Source: Oreohelix idahoensis (lineage: Eukaryota > Mollusca > Gastropoda > Stylommatophora > Oreohelicidae). From it: DNA of 64,000 bases. The DNA is taken from the NCBI GenBank assembly GCA_024509875.1, contig JAMPIV010019878.1, forward strand, positions 146,501-210,500, given 5' to 3'. The position numbers and the translations under genes are program-made. The notes beneath the pieces are model-generated. The model was not told the origin of the DNA, did not search any database, and saw nothing but the letters and a program-made list of their open reading frames with translations. This document shows positions 23,390-35,824 of this stretch, in pieces; position 1 is the first letter of the stretch; the number at the start of each line of letters is the position of its first letter.

Positions 23390-23913
23390 TCAATAGTCCC
23401 ACCAAATGTGACACATTTTACTGACTCACCTGTCAAAGCTGTTTTGTCAATAAGCGATTCCCTAATACCTACAATAGTTGACCCCGTGTCCCTCAATACA
23501 GTGACGGGCCTATTGTATACGAAACCCTTATGTATAGTGAGACGTCCTATGTTCTCACATGATGCTATGGTAGGCATTGTATGACCGCATAGTAATCTCG
23601 TTTGAGATCCTGGTACATACAAAGTTTTACATTCTGTACACTCCTCAGTATTATTTGACCCTATGACACAGGCATTTGCATGGTTGGTATCCGGAGTAGT
23701 ATTACTTTGCTCCATACAACCATTGCCATGTTGTTGTTTCCTGCTGGCATGTCGTGTATTATTTTCGTTACCACCTTTCTTGTAATTTTGTTTATCATCA
23801 TCATTTCGATTGTTATTGTAATTATTGAATCTGCCACTCCATTGTGGTCTTTCATTATATCCTATATAATGGGTACCATCACTTCCTCTATCATTCTGGT
23901 ATCCACGACCCAT
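23390..23913 (-). pseudogene. Aspartic protease and Gag tail of the LTR element
   Basis: The frame has an Asn/Arg-rich Gag tail, a short Cys/His cluster (CKTLYVPGSQ, LLCGHTM) and the retropepsin signature VLRDTGSTIVG with GESVKCVTFGG downstream. Retropepsins cut Gag-Pol and work as dimers. The frame overlaps the Gag frame at 23862-23913, so a shift is needed to enter it. The same frame continues past 23390 into the integrase linker. Confidence 0.82.
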
Positions 23914-25142
23914 TTTAGAGAAATTCTGAAACCTATTTCTCTCTTATGGTGCAGGAGAATACCTTCTTGAAAAATTGTATCTTCCTCTATTGAAGGAGCT
24001 AAAATTAAACGTGTTTCTACCATCTGAACTTTTAGAACGTTGACAGTAGTCTCCATAGTCATGATAGGCAGCACCCACCGGTAACGAATCATCTGGTGCA
24101 GATTTCTTGATATCTCTATCTGGATGGGCGACGACATATTGTCGACCTTGTTTCTCACAGTCATCAATGGTCTTGGGCGTCTTTCCTGCAAAAAAGCTGT
24201 TAAGTCGGCACTACATGCCGAAAGAACCTTATCTCTTAACATTAAATCAATAATTCCTTCATAAGTCTTAGGGACTTCATCTAACTCAATCCAACGATTG
24301 AGGTAAAGTTTTATGGAGGAGATAAATTCTCCGAAGTCAACCTTCTTATCCGGTAAAATTGCATGAAATTTTTCCCTGAAACCTACTTCTGTATACCTGA
24401 ATTTTCTTAACAGGGCTTGCTTTACTCTATCAAAGTCTAATCGACTTTGTTGATCTCGTTGCATGAAACATTCCTGGGCATTTCCTGTTAGATGATCTGA
24501 TAGTAAATTGCTCCAACGATATCTTGGTATTTTCATATCGTTGGCTTTCATCTCACATTTTTCTAAAAAACTATACATACAATCTCGACTATCGATAAAA
24601 TTAGGCAATTTGAATTTTGGCATCCACGACAAATGATCAGTATTTGATCCAAAGTTATCACCGGAAGCCTGAGATTAGATTTTTGCTTATTCAATTTCTT
24701 TTTCTTTCTCTTCCATTTTCATTTTATGCTCTCTTTCCATTGCTTCTCGTGCCAGAGCATCAGATTCCATTTTTATTTTATGCTCTTTTTCCATTGCATC
24801 TCGTGCCAGAGCATCAGATTCCATTTTCATTTTATGCTCTTTTTCCATTGCCAGAGCAGTAGCTTCCATTTTTAATCTCTCTTCTTTCTCCTTTGCCTCC
24901 ATTTCTTTTTCTTTTGCCTCCATTTTCAATTTCTCTATGGCTATTTCATGTTCACGATCTTTTTCTTTTTGGGCTAATTCAAACCTCCTAAGTTCATCAG
25001 CCCGTTTAACAGCCTCGCGTTGTTCTATTCTTTCAAGATGCGATAAATGTTCCTCATATTTATTCTCCGCATAATCCTCTAATTTCGCATCTGATAAATC
25101 TTTTCTAATGCCTTCCTGTCTGAAATCTTCTAAGGATGACAT
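23862..25142 (-). pseudogene. Gag of the LTR element
   Basis: ATG at 25142 opens a highly charged coiled-coil N-terminus (residues 1-151) with a Glu/Lys/Met-rich heptad-like repeat: KEHKMKMESDALAR occurs three times with changes. Stops near 24687 and 24675 interrupt it. The frame resumes as MPKFKLPNFIDSRDCMYSF and runs through the Gag capsid-like domain (WSNLLSDHLTGNAQECF, FREKFHAILPDK, KTYEGIIDLMLRDKVLSACS) to about 23862. Gag would form the intracellular particle. The direct repeats in the coiled coil could cause length variation between copies. Confidence 0.8.
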
Positions 25143-26412
25143 GTTTATAGGTACTTATCTGTTTTATTCAGTATTATTTTACTTATCAATATCGATAACA
25201 ATATATAATGTAATGACAATTCAATTAATGCAAGAGCAATGTTAAATACAATGGTAATGAATGGCAGAAGTTAGCCAAAGATGATGATAATGATTTACAA
25301 ATCACAGAACATTCCACAACAGATAAAAGAAACTAAGTATAACAAGTACATAAATAAAGAAAATGTGTATCAAAATATTAATTAATCAAACAAGACAAAA
25401 ATTGACGTACAATTACCGAAAGTCGTATTCGAATATAACAAGAAGACAAGATGGGGATAGTGGACAGACGAATAAACAATGACTTATTACGTAAATAAGA
25501 ATATTATCTTAAGTAAACGCGATACCTCGACGATACAACTAAACAATTATTAAATATATTTAATGGATTATCAAAGATTACTATTCGACAGTGAACTCAC
25601 TGGACTCTTTGACAATGCATTCAATAAGACCCTACAGAATCGTTAACATTTCTGTATCTTCCGAAGAAGCTATAGAAATATTAAGCCCTACCATCCAATC
25701 CCGCAATTCATATAAGGATGATAAACGTATAATAATGATAAAAGATTATGATCAGTAAGAAAAGGTGACGTGTGGGTATTCAGATGATCAAATGATACAT
25801 CTCGACATTCGAACATGAACTTATCTGCAGTGGTAAAATTTCTCCTCCCAGTCCTAGCTTTAGACTGTTTGATTTTACGAAGGAACGATCTCACCCAGAT
25901 CCTGGAAAGTACCCTTCTCTAGCGAAGCTGGTATTGTAATCTTCGATGCTTCGTAGATCTATTCGACGTGTTGAACGAAGGATGCTGATTTTGAATTATT
26001 TTTGATTGAAATCTTGAGTTTGTTTGTAAAGGCTTTTCGATTCTTTGGCAGTTGGGAACATTTGCATATGACGTCACTGCTTCGTGTTGCCGGTTAAAAT
26101 TTTCCAGGTCAACAAAATAGTTCAAACTGTCCAGTTTACGACCCTTTTCTTGCTGATGATAATTGTTTCTGGCGATATTTCCGTCTTGATTAGATTGTTC
26201 CAAACTTTGCTCCTTTCTTTTGGTCCTTTCTTGAAGTTATAAGGTTGCGCCTTGGCCTTGACCTTCTTAAACAATAAATGTTCCTTATAACGTATTTTCA
26301 ATACCGTGTATATTGGAGCTGTTTCCTTATTGAAAAGTTTGATTAATGTGCCATATATTTGTAGTGGTGACTAACGGACGAGCAACCCCATGAATTTCCT
26401 CCGGGTGTTATC
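25143..26412 (-). other. 5' leader of the LTR element
   Basis: About 1.27 kb between the LTR and Gag. A frame of 94 codons at 25919-26203 has no recognised domain. The leader is AT-rich and unusually long. A primer-binding site should lie just inside 26412 on the minus strand; no obvious TGG-type site was seen there. Confidence 0.55.
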
Positions 26413-27247
26413 TGTTAAGGAACTTTTCCTTCTGGCTCCAGTATGTTGAATAATGTCTAGGGATATTTTATTAATGTTCTGAAATTTAGTCACCAAAATT
26501 CTGGCCACCGTTTTATTCGTAATCGAACTGTTCTGTGTATTCTAATCTTCTTTCATATGACCAACTGTCATTAAATATTAACTGGTTATCTCTACTACTT
26601 CATGCTTCCAACTGGAAATCAATTCTCCAACACTTCGGCGATTAAACGACTTTCATTTTATTCAACACAGGAACGTATATGAGCGGCACATTGCTCTTAA
26701 TCCATTTTGACATAATACATTTATATCTTCAATTATTGTATTTCATAAATTTTTTCTGCATGAGTCCATGCTTCTTCAAAATTCTTTAGGCTATCAAGAC
26801 TTATCTTTCTCTTAGTGCTTTCATAGCATATTTGTTTCCTTCATATATTTTCTTCTTAGGAATTCCACTGGACATATCTTGTCCTCTTTCCTTATACACA
26901 TTAATTCAATTCGGTGCCTTTCTGCACATCTTCTTTTAGTCGGCAATCATACATATTTGCTTTGGGCTTCCATGCCCTTCCAGGACGGTTACGATACCCT
27001 TGAACTGTTCAAATATCTCTGGTGGCTATACTAGCCTAAATCTTACCCAAATCTCCGAACTCCTGACGAGATGGGTTTATTCCCAATCGAATTAGAATCA
27101 CATAAGATTTCTGCTTGAAATCTACGTCTAATATAAACACTTTTGAAGTAGAATCAACTACACTGATATAAGTGGACCTTGCCCCACGAGCCGACACTAT
27201 GGAATCCTGTAGCTATGTCTTCTACGTCATTTTACGCTACTTCGTAG
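26413..27247 (-). repeat. LTR (5' side of the element)
   Basis: Direct repeat of 18795-19630 with about 15 base differences. After 27247 comes an unrelated non-LTR fragment. Confidence 0.9.
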
Positions 27248-27259
27248 AAGAGTACCAGT

Positions 27260-27800
27260 ATGGCAAAACTTACAGATACGTCTCACAAACTAAAATTCAA
27301 TTTAATTACCAAGATAATAACCAAAAACAACCCACTTTAAACCATCTATTGATATTGCTATCTAAGTCCTTTCATGATTTTTTCATGAAGAATCTTCTTC
27401 TTCATGTACCATTTCTAATGGCCTATGTGGTAATCTCTCTCCACAACTTCCTGGCAAAGTCAAACTGTCCAGAATCTTCCCTGATTAATAAGCTCCCTTT
27501 TCTTATTGGCCTCTTTCATGACAACCGGATTACTTTCTTGAATGCCCTGTTTGTTTACTAATAGTCCATAACTCACTCCCATATGTCAGGACTGAAGAAC
27601 TTTTCTTACTTCCACTGACAAAGCGTTGTTGCATGAAATACATATCATTTTATTGAAATCTCTGTTAGCCTAGGCTATTCTACTGTTCACTTATCAAATG
27701 CACCATTCATCCAATCTTATTAACATGCCCAGGTATTTGAATGTATTGACCTGTTTTAAAACTGTTCCATTTACATTGGTATTGCATACCGAAGAATATT
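27260..27800 (-). pseudogene. Non-LTR reverse transcriptase, decayed C-terminal part
   Basis: The minus strand reads, with stops and shifts, a VNGTVLKQVN-like stretch (27780), CNNALSVEVRK, LTYGSELWTISK (27560) and VVMKEANKKRELIN (27500). These are successive blocks of the region after the RT catalytic site in endonuclease-type elements. It is too decayed to assign to a family. Confidence 0.65.
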
Positions 27801-28187
27801 AGCAAGAAAAGATCGCTATTTCAAGGGTCGCGCAATTTAAATCAATGGCCAGAAGCACACCACTTTTACATAATTTCCAGACTCGGCTTTAGTGGGAACA
27901 AGTTTACCTTTTTTTTCCAAGGGATGTAACTTATCCTAAATCAAACAATCAAATGTCAGAAAAAGTAATAATAACAATAAAGTATGTTGTAGAAATTTGA
28001 CACTTTACTGTGTGCCCTTTATGTATTATTTAAAATCCAATGCGATTTTGGTGCAAACAACAGATGTGCGCTATATTTAGCATCTTGCAGTAAGTGTAAA
28101 GTCCAGAAGCGCATGACGTTTGTATAGTTGCCAGACTGGAAAAAAAGTTTGTATGTTAGAACTTTTGTTGAGAGATTTGTTTACTCT
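27801..28187. other. Unassigned 0.4 kb
   Basis: AT-rich; no gene, terminal repeat or RNA gene recognised. Confidence 0.4.
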
Positions 28188-28728
28188 GTAGATCTAGTCA
28201 GAGACGTTGAAACATGGAGAGTTCTTCAAGAACCATATAGATCTAGTCAGATACATTGAAACATGGATAGTTGTTCGAGAACCATAGAGATCTAGTCAGA
28301 GACATTGAAACATGGAGAAATGTTCAAGAACCATATAGATCTAGTCAGAGACATTGAAACATGGAGAGTTGTTCAAGAACCATATAGATCTAGTCAGATA
28401 CATTGAAACATGGATAGTTGTTCGAGAACCATAGAGATCTAGTCAGATACATTGAAACATGGAGAGTTGTTCAAGAACCACAGAGATCTAGTCAGAGACA
28501 TTGAAACATGGAGAGTTGTTCAAGAACCATATAGATCTAGTCAGAGACATTGAAACATAGAGAGTTGTTCAAGAACCATATAGATATAGTCAGATACATT
28601 GAAACATGGATAGTTGTTCGAGAACCATAGAGATCTAGTCAGAGACATTGAAACATGGAAAGTTGTTCAAGAACCATATAGATCTAGTCAGAGACATTGA
28701 AACATGGAGAGTTGTTTGAGAACCATAG
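28188..28728. repeat. 49-bp tandem array, 11 units, two unit types
   Basis: The unit runs AGATCTAGTCAGAGACATTG, AAACATGGAGAGTTGTTCAA, GAACCATAT. Units 2, 5 and 9 share a linked set of variants (GATAC, GATAG, TTCGAG, ATAGAG) that separates them from the majority type, so blocks of several units were duplicated together. Flanks show no transposon ends. Confidence 0.92.
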
Positions 28729-29449
28729 AAAACAGAAATAAGAGAATAGGAATGAGAGAGTTTGCGTCAGAGTTAAAACACTATAGCTACTACACAGTGG
28801 ATTTCCCTTGGATAAGACGGGCGGCCGTAGAAAATAAAAACAATGACTAAAAATATGCCGTGTGAATTGTGCGTGTATTTGTGTGTGCATTAAATGTATT
28901 TTAACGAGCACTGTACTGTTTCCAGGTCCGCCGCGAGGTGTTAAAAAATGTCAACAAACTGGATTCAGATTCATCAGATAACATTGAACATGTGTCACGT
29001 GTGCTTGGCGTGTCTGTGGAGAAGCAGGAGGAGATAGAAACAACGGGTTTGGTAAAGTAGTAGCATACATGATTGTGTGAAAATACCTTCGATGATCCTT
29101 TTTTATGTATAAACAACTACTGCTATTTGTAGGCGTAATATTTTTTGTTGTTGTTCCATATGATCAAGTATCAGTACACCTTCGTCTAACATTAACTTCA
29201 AATGATTGTATTTGTGTACGTGTGTGCGTGCGTGTGTGTTTGCGTGCGTGCGTGCGTGTGTGTGTGTATGTGTGTTTTGTTTGGTCGGCTACACTTGCAC
29301 ATTGAAAGATAAATTCAGTCATTCCCTACACCACTGGTCGGTAAGACAGGAGCTGTTGGGGTTTACTTTAAAAACACTGAGCCCTCTTAAGATCTACCAT
29401 ACATAACGCCATACCATAAATATATATATATGTATATATATATCCACAC
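28729..29449. other. Unassigned 0.7 kb with GT/GC microsatellite
   Basis: A GTGTGCGTGCGTGTGTG-type tract lies at 29213-29275. No gene was recognised. TA-rich sequence at 29420-29443 adjoins the Tc1 terminus. Confidence 0.45.
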
Positions 29450-30132
29450 AAGCACATTAAAAACGCACCACCTGTATAATCCAGGAACAGAGTGTGAAAT
29501 GTAAATATAAGTGTTTACAAGTTTACATATTTTGAATCTTTATTCATTTTCCTATTAATCCATGCTGGTCATTAATTTGTACATTTGATGGTTATGAAAT
29601 TCATTGCATTCTGTGCAGGCAAGGGAGAAAACCAAAAATGCAACCAAGAAAAAAATTCATTCACACTATCCTCAGTATCTGGTATGTCCACCGTGTGCTT
29701 GCAAACAAGCTTGGCAGTGGCTCCGCATGGAACGCACAAGTCGCTGAAGGAAATTCCGGGGAATCAAGTCCCATTCACGTGTAAGAGCAGCTTCGAGCTG
29801 TTGCAGATTAGCTGGAGAACCTTGCCTGTAGACTCTGCGTCCAAGCTCGTCCCACAGATCTTCTATAGGGGACCTGTCTGGTGATAGAACAGGCCAATCA
29901 ATCGTCACAATGTTCTGCTGCTGTAGATATTGCTGCATAATGCATGTGGTGTGTGCACGTGCGTTATCCTGCTGGAGAAGCTGCAAGTCTGGATAATTTG
30001 TGAACGCAGGAGCAACCAATGCATCCATAACCGCATCTCGATATGTCACAGCATTAACATTTCCACAGAAGACGTGAAGAGGCAAGCGATGGTGAAAACT
30101 GAATCCTCCCCAAATGTGAATAATGCCACCTC
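29450..30132 (-). mobile_element. Tc1-type transposon, left part (transposase C-terminus)
   Basis: The end sequence AAGCACATTAAAAACGCACC (29450-29469) is repeated inverted at 46380-46399, giving a Tc1 element of about 1.3 kb once the inserted Polinton is ignored. The minus strand (30126-29672) encodes the C-terminal half of the transposase: the second catalytic Asp in LLQDNARAHTT and the Glu in DRSPIEDLWDELGRR, separated by 34 residues (DD34E), ending at a stop near 29672. The last six bases (30127-30132, CACCTC) are the Polinton target duplication. Confidence 0.9.
30127..30132. repeat. Target-site duplication of P1, left copy (CACCTC)
   Basis: Identical to 45773-45778, immediately outside the AGTAGTA ends. 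Confidence 0.95.
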
Positions 30133-30735
30133 AGTAGTAAGGTTGGCGCAAAATGGTTAGTATTTCTGCAGGAGGAGCGTGACTTTTATATAAGAAAATA
30201 CTCCGGATCGATTCTGCAGGAGGAGCGTTTGCAGGAGGAGCGTGACTTTTTATATAGCAATATATTTTAGCCGGAGTGACTTCCTTTGACGATCAGCTGG
30301 CGGGTGTGTTGTTGTGTGTTGTTGTGTGTAGATTGTTATGTGTTTTTTTATTTTACATATAGACGATATTTAGTTATACAATAAGGCAGTTAGAGATATA
30401 TATTTACAGCAGGTAGACGATATTTAGTTATACATATATTTAGACATATATTACTACAGGTATATAGAAAACAAAGATTTTAGTTAATATATTTTATTTT
30501 TCAAATAACAATATCATATATTGGCATTATACAATATTAGTAATCAACAGTAACACATAGGATCAGATAGTGGCATTGTATAATATTGGCAAAAAACACA
30601 TAGGAGCACATAGTGACATGTACAGTATTTATATTGGAAGACGGGAGGTGTGTTTTCAAAATAAAATTATATGATCACATATTGGCGTATTTTTTAATAC
30701 ATTATTTACAACATAGATAACAAAGGTTCTTTAAT
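30133..30735 (+). repeat. P1 left terminal inverted repeat
   Basis: Outer 300 bp match the inverse of 45470-45772 well. Farther in, the match is broken by about 200 bp of extra sequence (30480-30700, with tandem ATATTGGCATTATA-type units) and ends with TAGATAACAAAGGTTCTTTA (30717-30736), also present inverted at the inner edge of the P2 arm (10143-10162). Confidence 0.85.
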
Positions 30736-30869
30736 AAATATAGCAGCGGGTATAGCTGCAGACCAGACCTTGAGGGAGGGGAGTCGTCATTGTCGTAAAA
30801 AATAGAACAGAGAGCGTTTATGTATTGGGTTTGTGTTGTATTGTGTGGTTTTGGGGGTGTACAGCGAGT

Positions 30870-33800
30870 TTAGATGTTGAGGGGAGATGTGGTGACATTG
30901 ACTGGATGCACCTGTCTCTTGATGTAAAAGTAAGACAGGGAGTTGCGGTAATGTTCATATATGTATATGGCCGAGTTGTGTGTTCGGAACCCGACATTTT
31001 TCCCGCCCTGTGCTTGTTGCGTGTTGAGGACTTCTAAAAAGGTATTTTTGTCGATGGTGTTGTGGTGTTTGTTCAATCCTTTTGTGGTTGTCTTGTCGTA
31101 GTCGCCAAAACAGTGATACGTCTTGCTGCCGAGGGAAATCTTCCCACTGCCCTCGTACTCTAATTTAAAAAGGCCCGGTGTCCGTTTGTCGTATAATTTT
31201 TGTTCGCGGCATTTTTGACAAACTACGCGCGTCTTACCCTCACTAGCTACGAAAACGGAACGATGGTTGGGACACACTTCGGCGGGGAACCACTGGTGGT
31301 AGGAGCTATAAAATTCACGTCGCATAGCGGGATTAACAACGTCCGCTTGGTTACTCGCGCTAAGGGCCAAGTAAAGACTGTCTGTGTCTGTCTCGCACAA
31401 CTGAAAGTCTGCCCTATCTACACATTTATCTAAACAGTCGTAATAAAATTCTAACATGCGCAGTTTGGCGTATTGATAAACGAAAAAACCTTTCTGCGCG
31501 GGAGGTCCCAACTAATTTTCTTTCTAACCATCTCTACTTCGAATATGTCGTCAGTCACTAAAGTCATTTCTCTAAAGCGGGAGCAGTTTATTAATTTAGA
31601 TGTACCCTCACCGGTCGTGTACGAGACCTCTACGTGCTTCGCCTTATTGATCAACGTTTTACCATAGGTGGTGTTACCCAATACTTTCATGGTTTCGCTG
31701 GTTATCGCGTAGACATCATCGATATCGCCCTGGCGGCGCGCGTCCGAAACAGTGTCCCCAAACTGTTTAAAACACGTCGCGGGTGTATATTTAATCACCT
31801 TGTAAATACAGGTGACTACTAAGCCTTTGGCCAGGTACCAGCGAAGCAAAGGTGTCACCAACAGAATCTTTTTACCCACATAACTCCCGATCAACGTCCT
31901 TCTGGGGGTAGTCAGGAGTTTATGCTTTTCGGCGTATTCCCGCATGAAAGGCCCAATATCATATCTCGTGACGTCAACGTTCTTAAAAATGGGCGTCATT
32001 TCCGAGAAATGCTCTTTCAGGGAGTCGGGGACATGAATGTCACACTCGACTAAACCAAACGAGGTCTCGTCTAGCACAGAGGCGAGAATCTGTGGTTCCG
32101 TTAGCGGGTATCGACATTTGGTATAAGATGGTTTCAGGGTCGGGAAGGTGGCGCGCAGAAAGCGACCGATCGATGGATCGTCTTCCTTCAAGTTTTGCTT
32201 CTCGCATTCCTACATTTCGACCAAGGTAGCGTCGCACTCGGTCTTTAAATAGGCACCAATTTCCCTCGTCTTTTCGTACAACTCAGTCAAAGGTTTTTTA
32301 TTGACTGGGTTAACGTCACGACCGGTGGCTAGTGGGCAGTTAGGGTGGCCGTGGAAAAGACAGCCATGGAACTGGTAGACGGTGCGAGAGTCTTTGTCCC
32401 AGCCGTCTACCCTAATGTGCCTATGACCCAACGACATCTCACGGCCGGTAAGCTGGGTCTTTAAAACCACATTATTTTGGTACGACTCCCAACTCAACCA
32501 GTCGCGGCACTGTACGGTATATTTACTGATCTTGTGGTACCTGAAACCGTCCTCCCTGTTTCATCTAACGGGAAAGTCAGTCGGAATTTTCTGCATTAGT
32601 GCCTACAAATAAAGAGCGTTGGCATCAAAACCTTTAATGCATTGCACCATTTTGCACCCTCTAATGCACGTTTTGCCTTGTTCATGAAACCTATGGAAGA
32701 TAATTGAAGGTCCGCTGACTATATTTTGGCTCATCGTATCGTGCAAATCTTGCTCCCGCTTGGAGCATAAAGAAAAAGAGACGTTTGACGGGAGGGTTTT
32801 GAAGAGATATTTTAACGTGACACCGGGCACCGAAATCGCATCTTTAAACATATCTACCCCTAACCCCGCTAAAAACTAACCTGTTGTTCTAACGCAATTA
32901 GGAAGGGGGACCACGTATATATTGTTGTACCACGTCAGAAAGTCGCGCAACGTGGTCATACGGTTATCCACCCAAACCCTCTGACATTCGGCGTACTCGT
33001 CACTAGAAATATTAGAATTCTTTAGGGCGGAAAAAAAGCCGAATGGGGTGGTAGCGCCGTTCGTTTCATGTTTCTAAATCGGTGACGTACTCGTAACAGA
33101 AAAAACCTTTGGTTTCTGTTACTTTATAAGCGGCCAGGTATTTACTATAGCTAAAACCGGGGGCTAAGTAATTGATGATATCTAAAAATTTTAACTGGGG
33201 GGTGGCGATACACATAAAATTATTTTTTCTCTTGACTAAATACTTAAAATCTTGGTCAAGGAAATATCTGATGAGGTACGGTTTTATAACGTTGACGTCG
33301 TACTTTCCCGAGTTGAAGCCTAACACTGGCAGTTCGTGCAAATACTCATCGAGTCTCTCAAAGAGCCCCTCCAAATCACCGAGTTGAGTGTACACCTCAT
33401 CGAAACGTTCGCGCAAAAGGGCGTAAGACGCCTCGGCAATGTTGGTCAGATGCCCGAGCATCCTATTCACCAAGACTTGTGGATCACCCGTTGTGATAAA
33501 ACACACGGATTCCTCAAATCCGGGGACATTAGAGGCCACCGAACAAGACAGGGGCACGTGTTTAGCTGTTTAGGTAGTTGTGCTACCACTGGGCCCTACA
33601 GAGGTCTCGAAATAACACTCGTAGTCAAAGGTGGCCCGAAAGGGAAAGACGAATTTTGTATCTACATCTACACCCTGCGCCGCGATCGACTCCCAAGCGG
33701 TATCTGGTGGGGTATACACCCCACCTTTAAATATTTCCACCCTCTTATCGACGGCACAGGTCTTCTCATGTTGTTCCATGTCCCTAAAAATCTTCAACAA

Positions 33801-35824
33801 TTTACCGCATTTTGGACATGAAAACGAGCGGCTCGCCCTATCAATATCAACTATATACATAAAATGATTTTTATACATTAAAAGACGCAACGTTTCTGGA
33901 AAACTATCATTACCTCTAAGTTTGGGGGTCAAGGTCTACGCGTCGTCAAACTCAAAAATGTCTATATTTATCTTAAAGCAGGTCTCTAACGCGGGAATAC
34001 CTGTTAAATTAACCCCAGGGAAATCGATGAGGGACTCTAGTCCCTGCTGTGTTTACCACTGTTTTAGGAGCCGGCGCGTGCTTTTTCTAACTTCTGTAAC
34101 GGGCGCACCCCTAAAAACGGCTAAACATCTAAAAAAGCAAAAGTTATCACTGTAAGGTTTTGCGTTCGAATCGTATTGTAATGTGTTGATGTGTTTATTA
34201 TCTGAAATGTAATATGGTATGTCTTGTAAAAAGAAGCCGATTGGGAAGTCTTAAATGTGATAGATATAGAAGGATGTGGCCGGGATTGCTTCAACATAAT
34301 ATTTTGTATTGGGTCTGTTTACTTGCGCATGTGTAAGAATATCGCTGTCTTGTAAGTCTGAGACAAAAGACTTGAAATCTGTAATGTTGTTGACTAGATG
34401 AGGCTGTTCTAAAACACAGGCGTTATTATGTGAGGCGTGGTTGAAACGGAGGTCTTGGGTTTCTCTGTGTCTTAAAATTGCGTGATGACTGTAATTAATT
34501 TTAAAACGTTTTGTCTGTTGTGCAAAGATTGGACTTATTAAAGATAGCCATTCGATGGGTTGTGTTCTTTCTGGACTGTGAAAAAATGTGAAGGCGGATA
34601 AATATTTGTGTTTTTTTGTATGTGTCTTGATCGCAGACCAATTCTTTGAATAGATCTCTTAAAGGTCAGCTGGTAAGTCACATAAACTGTCATAGTCAGA
34701 GGACAAGCGAGGTTTTTTGTTAAGGACTTGTTGGGTACTGGACATGTATCGTTTCTTGGTGGTCTGGCATGCAGCTTTTGTGGAGGGAATTGGTGTCTGT
34801 GGGTGATGTGGGATGAGGCCCGGTGTTCGCGTAGAGGGGTGAATTGTTGAAGAGGGTACCGAGGTTGAAGGTATTCTGGAATAGACTGGTGTTGTGGCGT
34901 CTGCTGCAGCAGATGATGATGATGTCTGTTGGTGCGCCAGGTTGAGGCTGGATGACTGTGGGTAAGGGTGAGTCAGGGTGGGGGGAAATGTTATGAAAGG
35001 CGCTGATGAAGGCATTCTCGAAGTTGCTGATGTTGTTGTGGTACCTGGTGGTAGTGTCTGTTTGTGCGCCGATGTTGATGATGCAGTAGGGTTTGAAGAT
35101 TTTGGTGCCTGCTGATGATGCTGAAGAGACTGGTGTGGCACCGGATGGTGCTGTGGGGCTTGAAAAGTTTTTGGTGCCTGTTGATGACGGTGAGATACTG
35201 GTGTGGCACCTGATGCTGGCGTTCTCTAAGCTGCTGTGGGGTCAGGTGCTCTAGGTGATGATGAAGGTATTGCAAAGTTTTTGGTACCTGGTGGTAATGT
35301 GTGTTTGTGCGCCGATGATACAGTGGGGTTTGAAACGTTTTTGGTGCCTGCTGATAATGCTGAAGAGACTGGTGTGGCATCTGATGTTGCTGTGGGGCAT
35401 GAGGTTGGAATCTCCATATGGACAGTGGGGTGTTTTTGTTTTAGGTGGACCCGTAAGCTTGTTCCTCGGGTAAAGAGGTTACCACAAATGTCACAACTAA
35501 AACGTGGTAGTGAGTGAGCTGTCTTGCTGTGCTGTGAGTAGTTATCACGTCTGGTGAACCCCTGCTCGCATCGGGTACACATCAGACTGTTTTGTCCCAC
35601 TGATGTGGTTTGCATAACTGATGTGGTGTCTGTTCGTCGTGCTCCGGGCCCATGTTCACTCTCTATGTGCCGTTGCAGGTTATCGGGTCTGGTAAATACT
35701 AGACTACAGAGACGGCAGTCGTGCCTCTTTTCCGCATGCACTGTGTTAATTGACGAGTTAGGTTGCGGTCCCTTGTGAAAGAACGATTGCAGTCCGAGCA
35801 AGCATATCATTGAGTTGAGGACAT
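30870..35824 (-). pseudogene. Protein-primed DNA polymerase B with C2H2 finger N-terminus
   Basis: One minus-strand gene in pieces. The N-terminus (35824/35810 to 35420) has three clear C2H2 fingers (C32-C35-H48-H53, C78-C81-H94-H99, C106-C109-H122-H127 in the frame from 35810), with a fourth degenerate Cys finger just upstream in another frame. A Ser/Thr/Pro/Gln linker of tandem units follows (35400-34660), then a domain with KINYSHHAILRHRETQDLRF and HASHNNACVLEQ (34500-34400). PolB proper begins about 34150. Exonuclease motifs are FDYECYF (33620) and GFNSGKYDVN (33310); polymerase motifs are GFDANALYL (32610), KVLGNTTYGKTL (31660) and ETDTDSLYLA (31380); an insert with QFHGCLFHGH lies near 32370. 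At least eight stops or shifts break it. Together about 1600 codons; the enzyme would replicate the element by protein priming. Confidence 0.92.

Noticed and set aside
28188..28728. CRISPR array
   Set aside because: Units are contiguous 49-bp tandem repeats with no unique spacers, in a eukaryotic context.
28684..29116. Host gene exons near 28.9 kb
   Set aside because: Short frames without domains or clear splice structure; nothing to support a gene.
29105..29406. Cys/Val-rich frames near 29.2 kb
   Set aside because: Generated by a GT/GC microsatellite.
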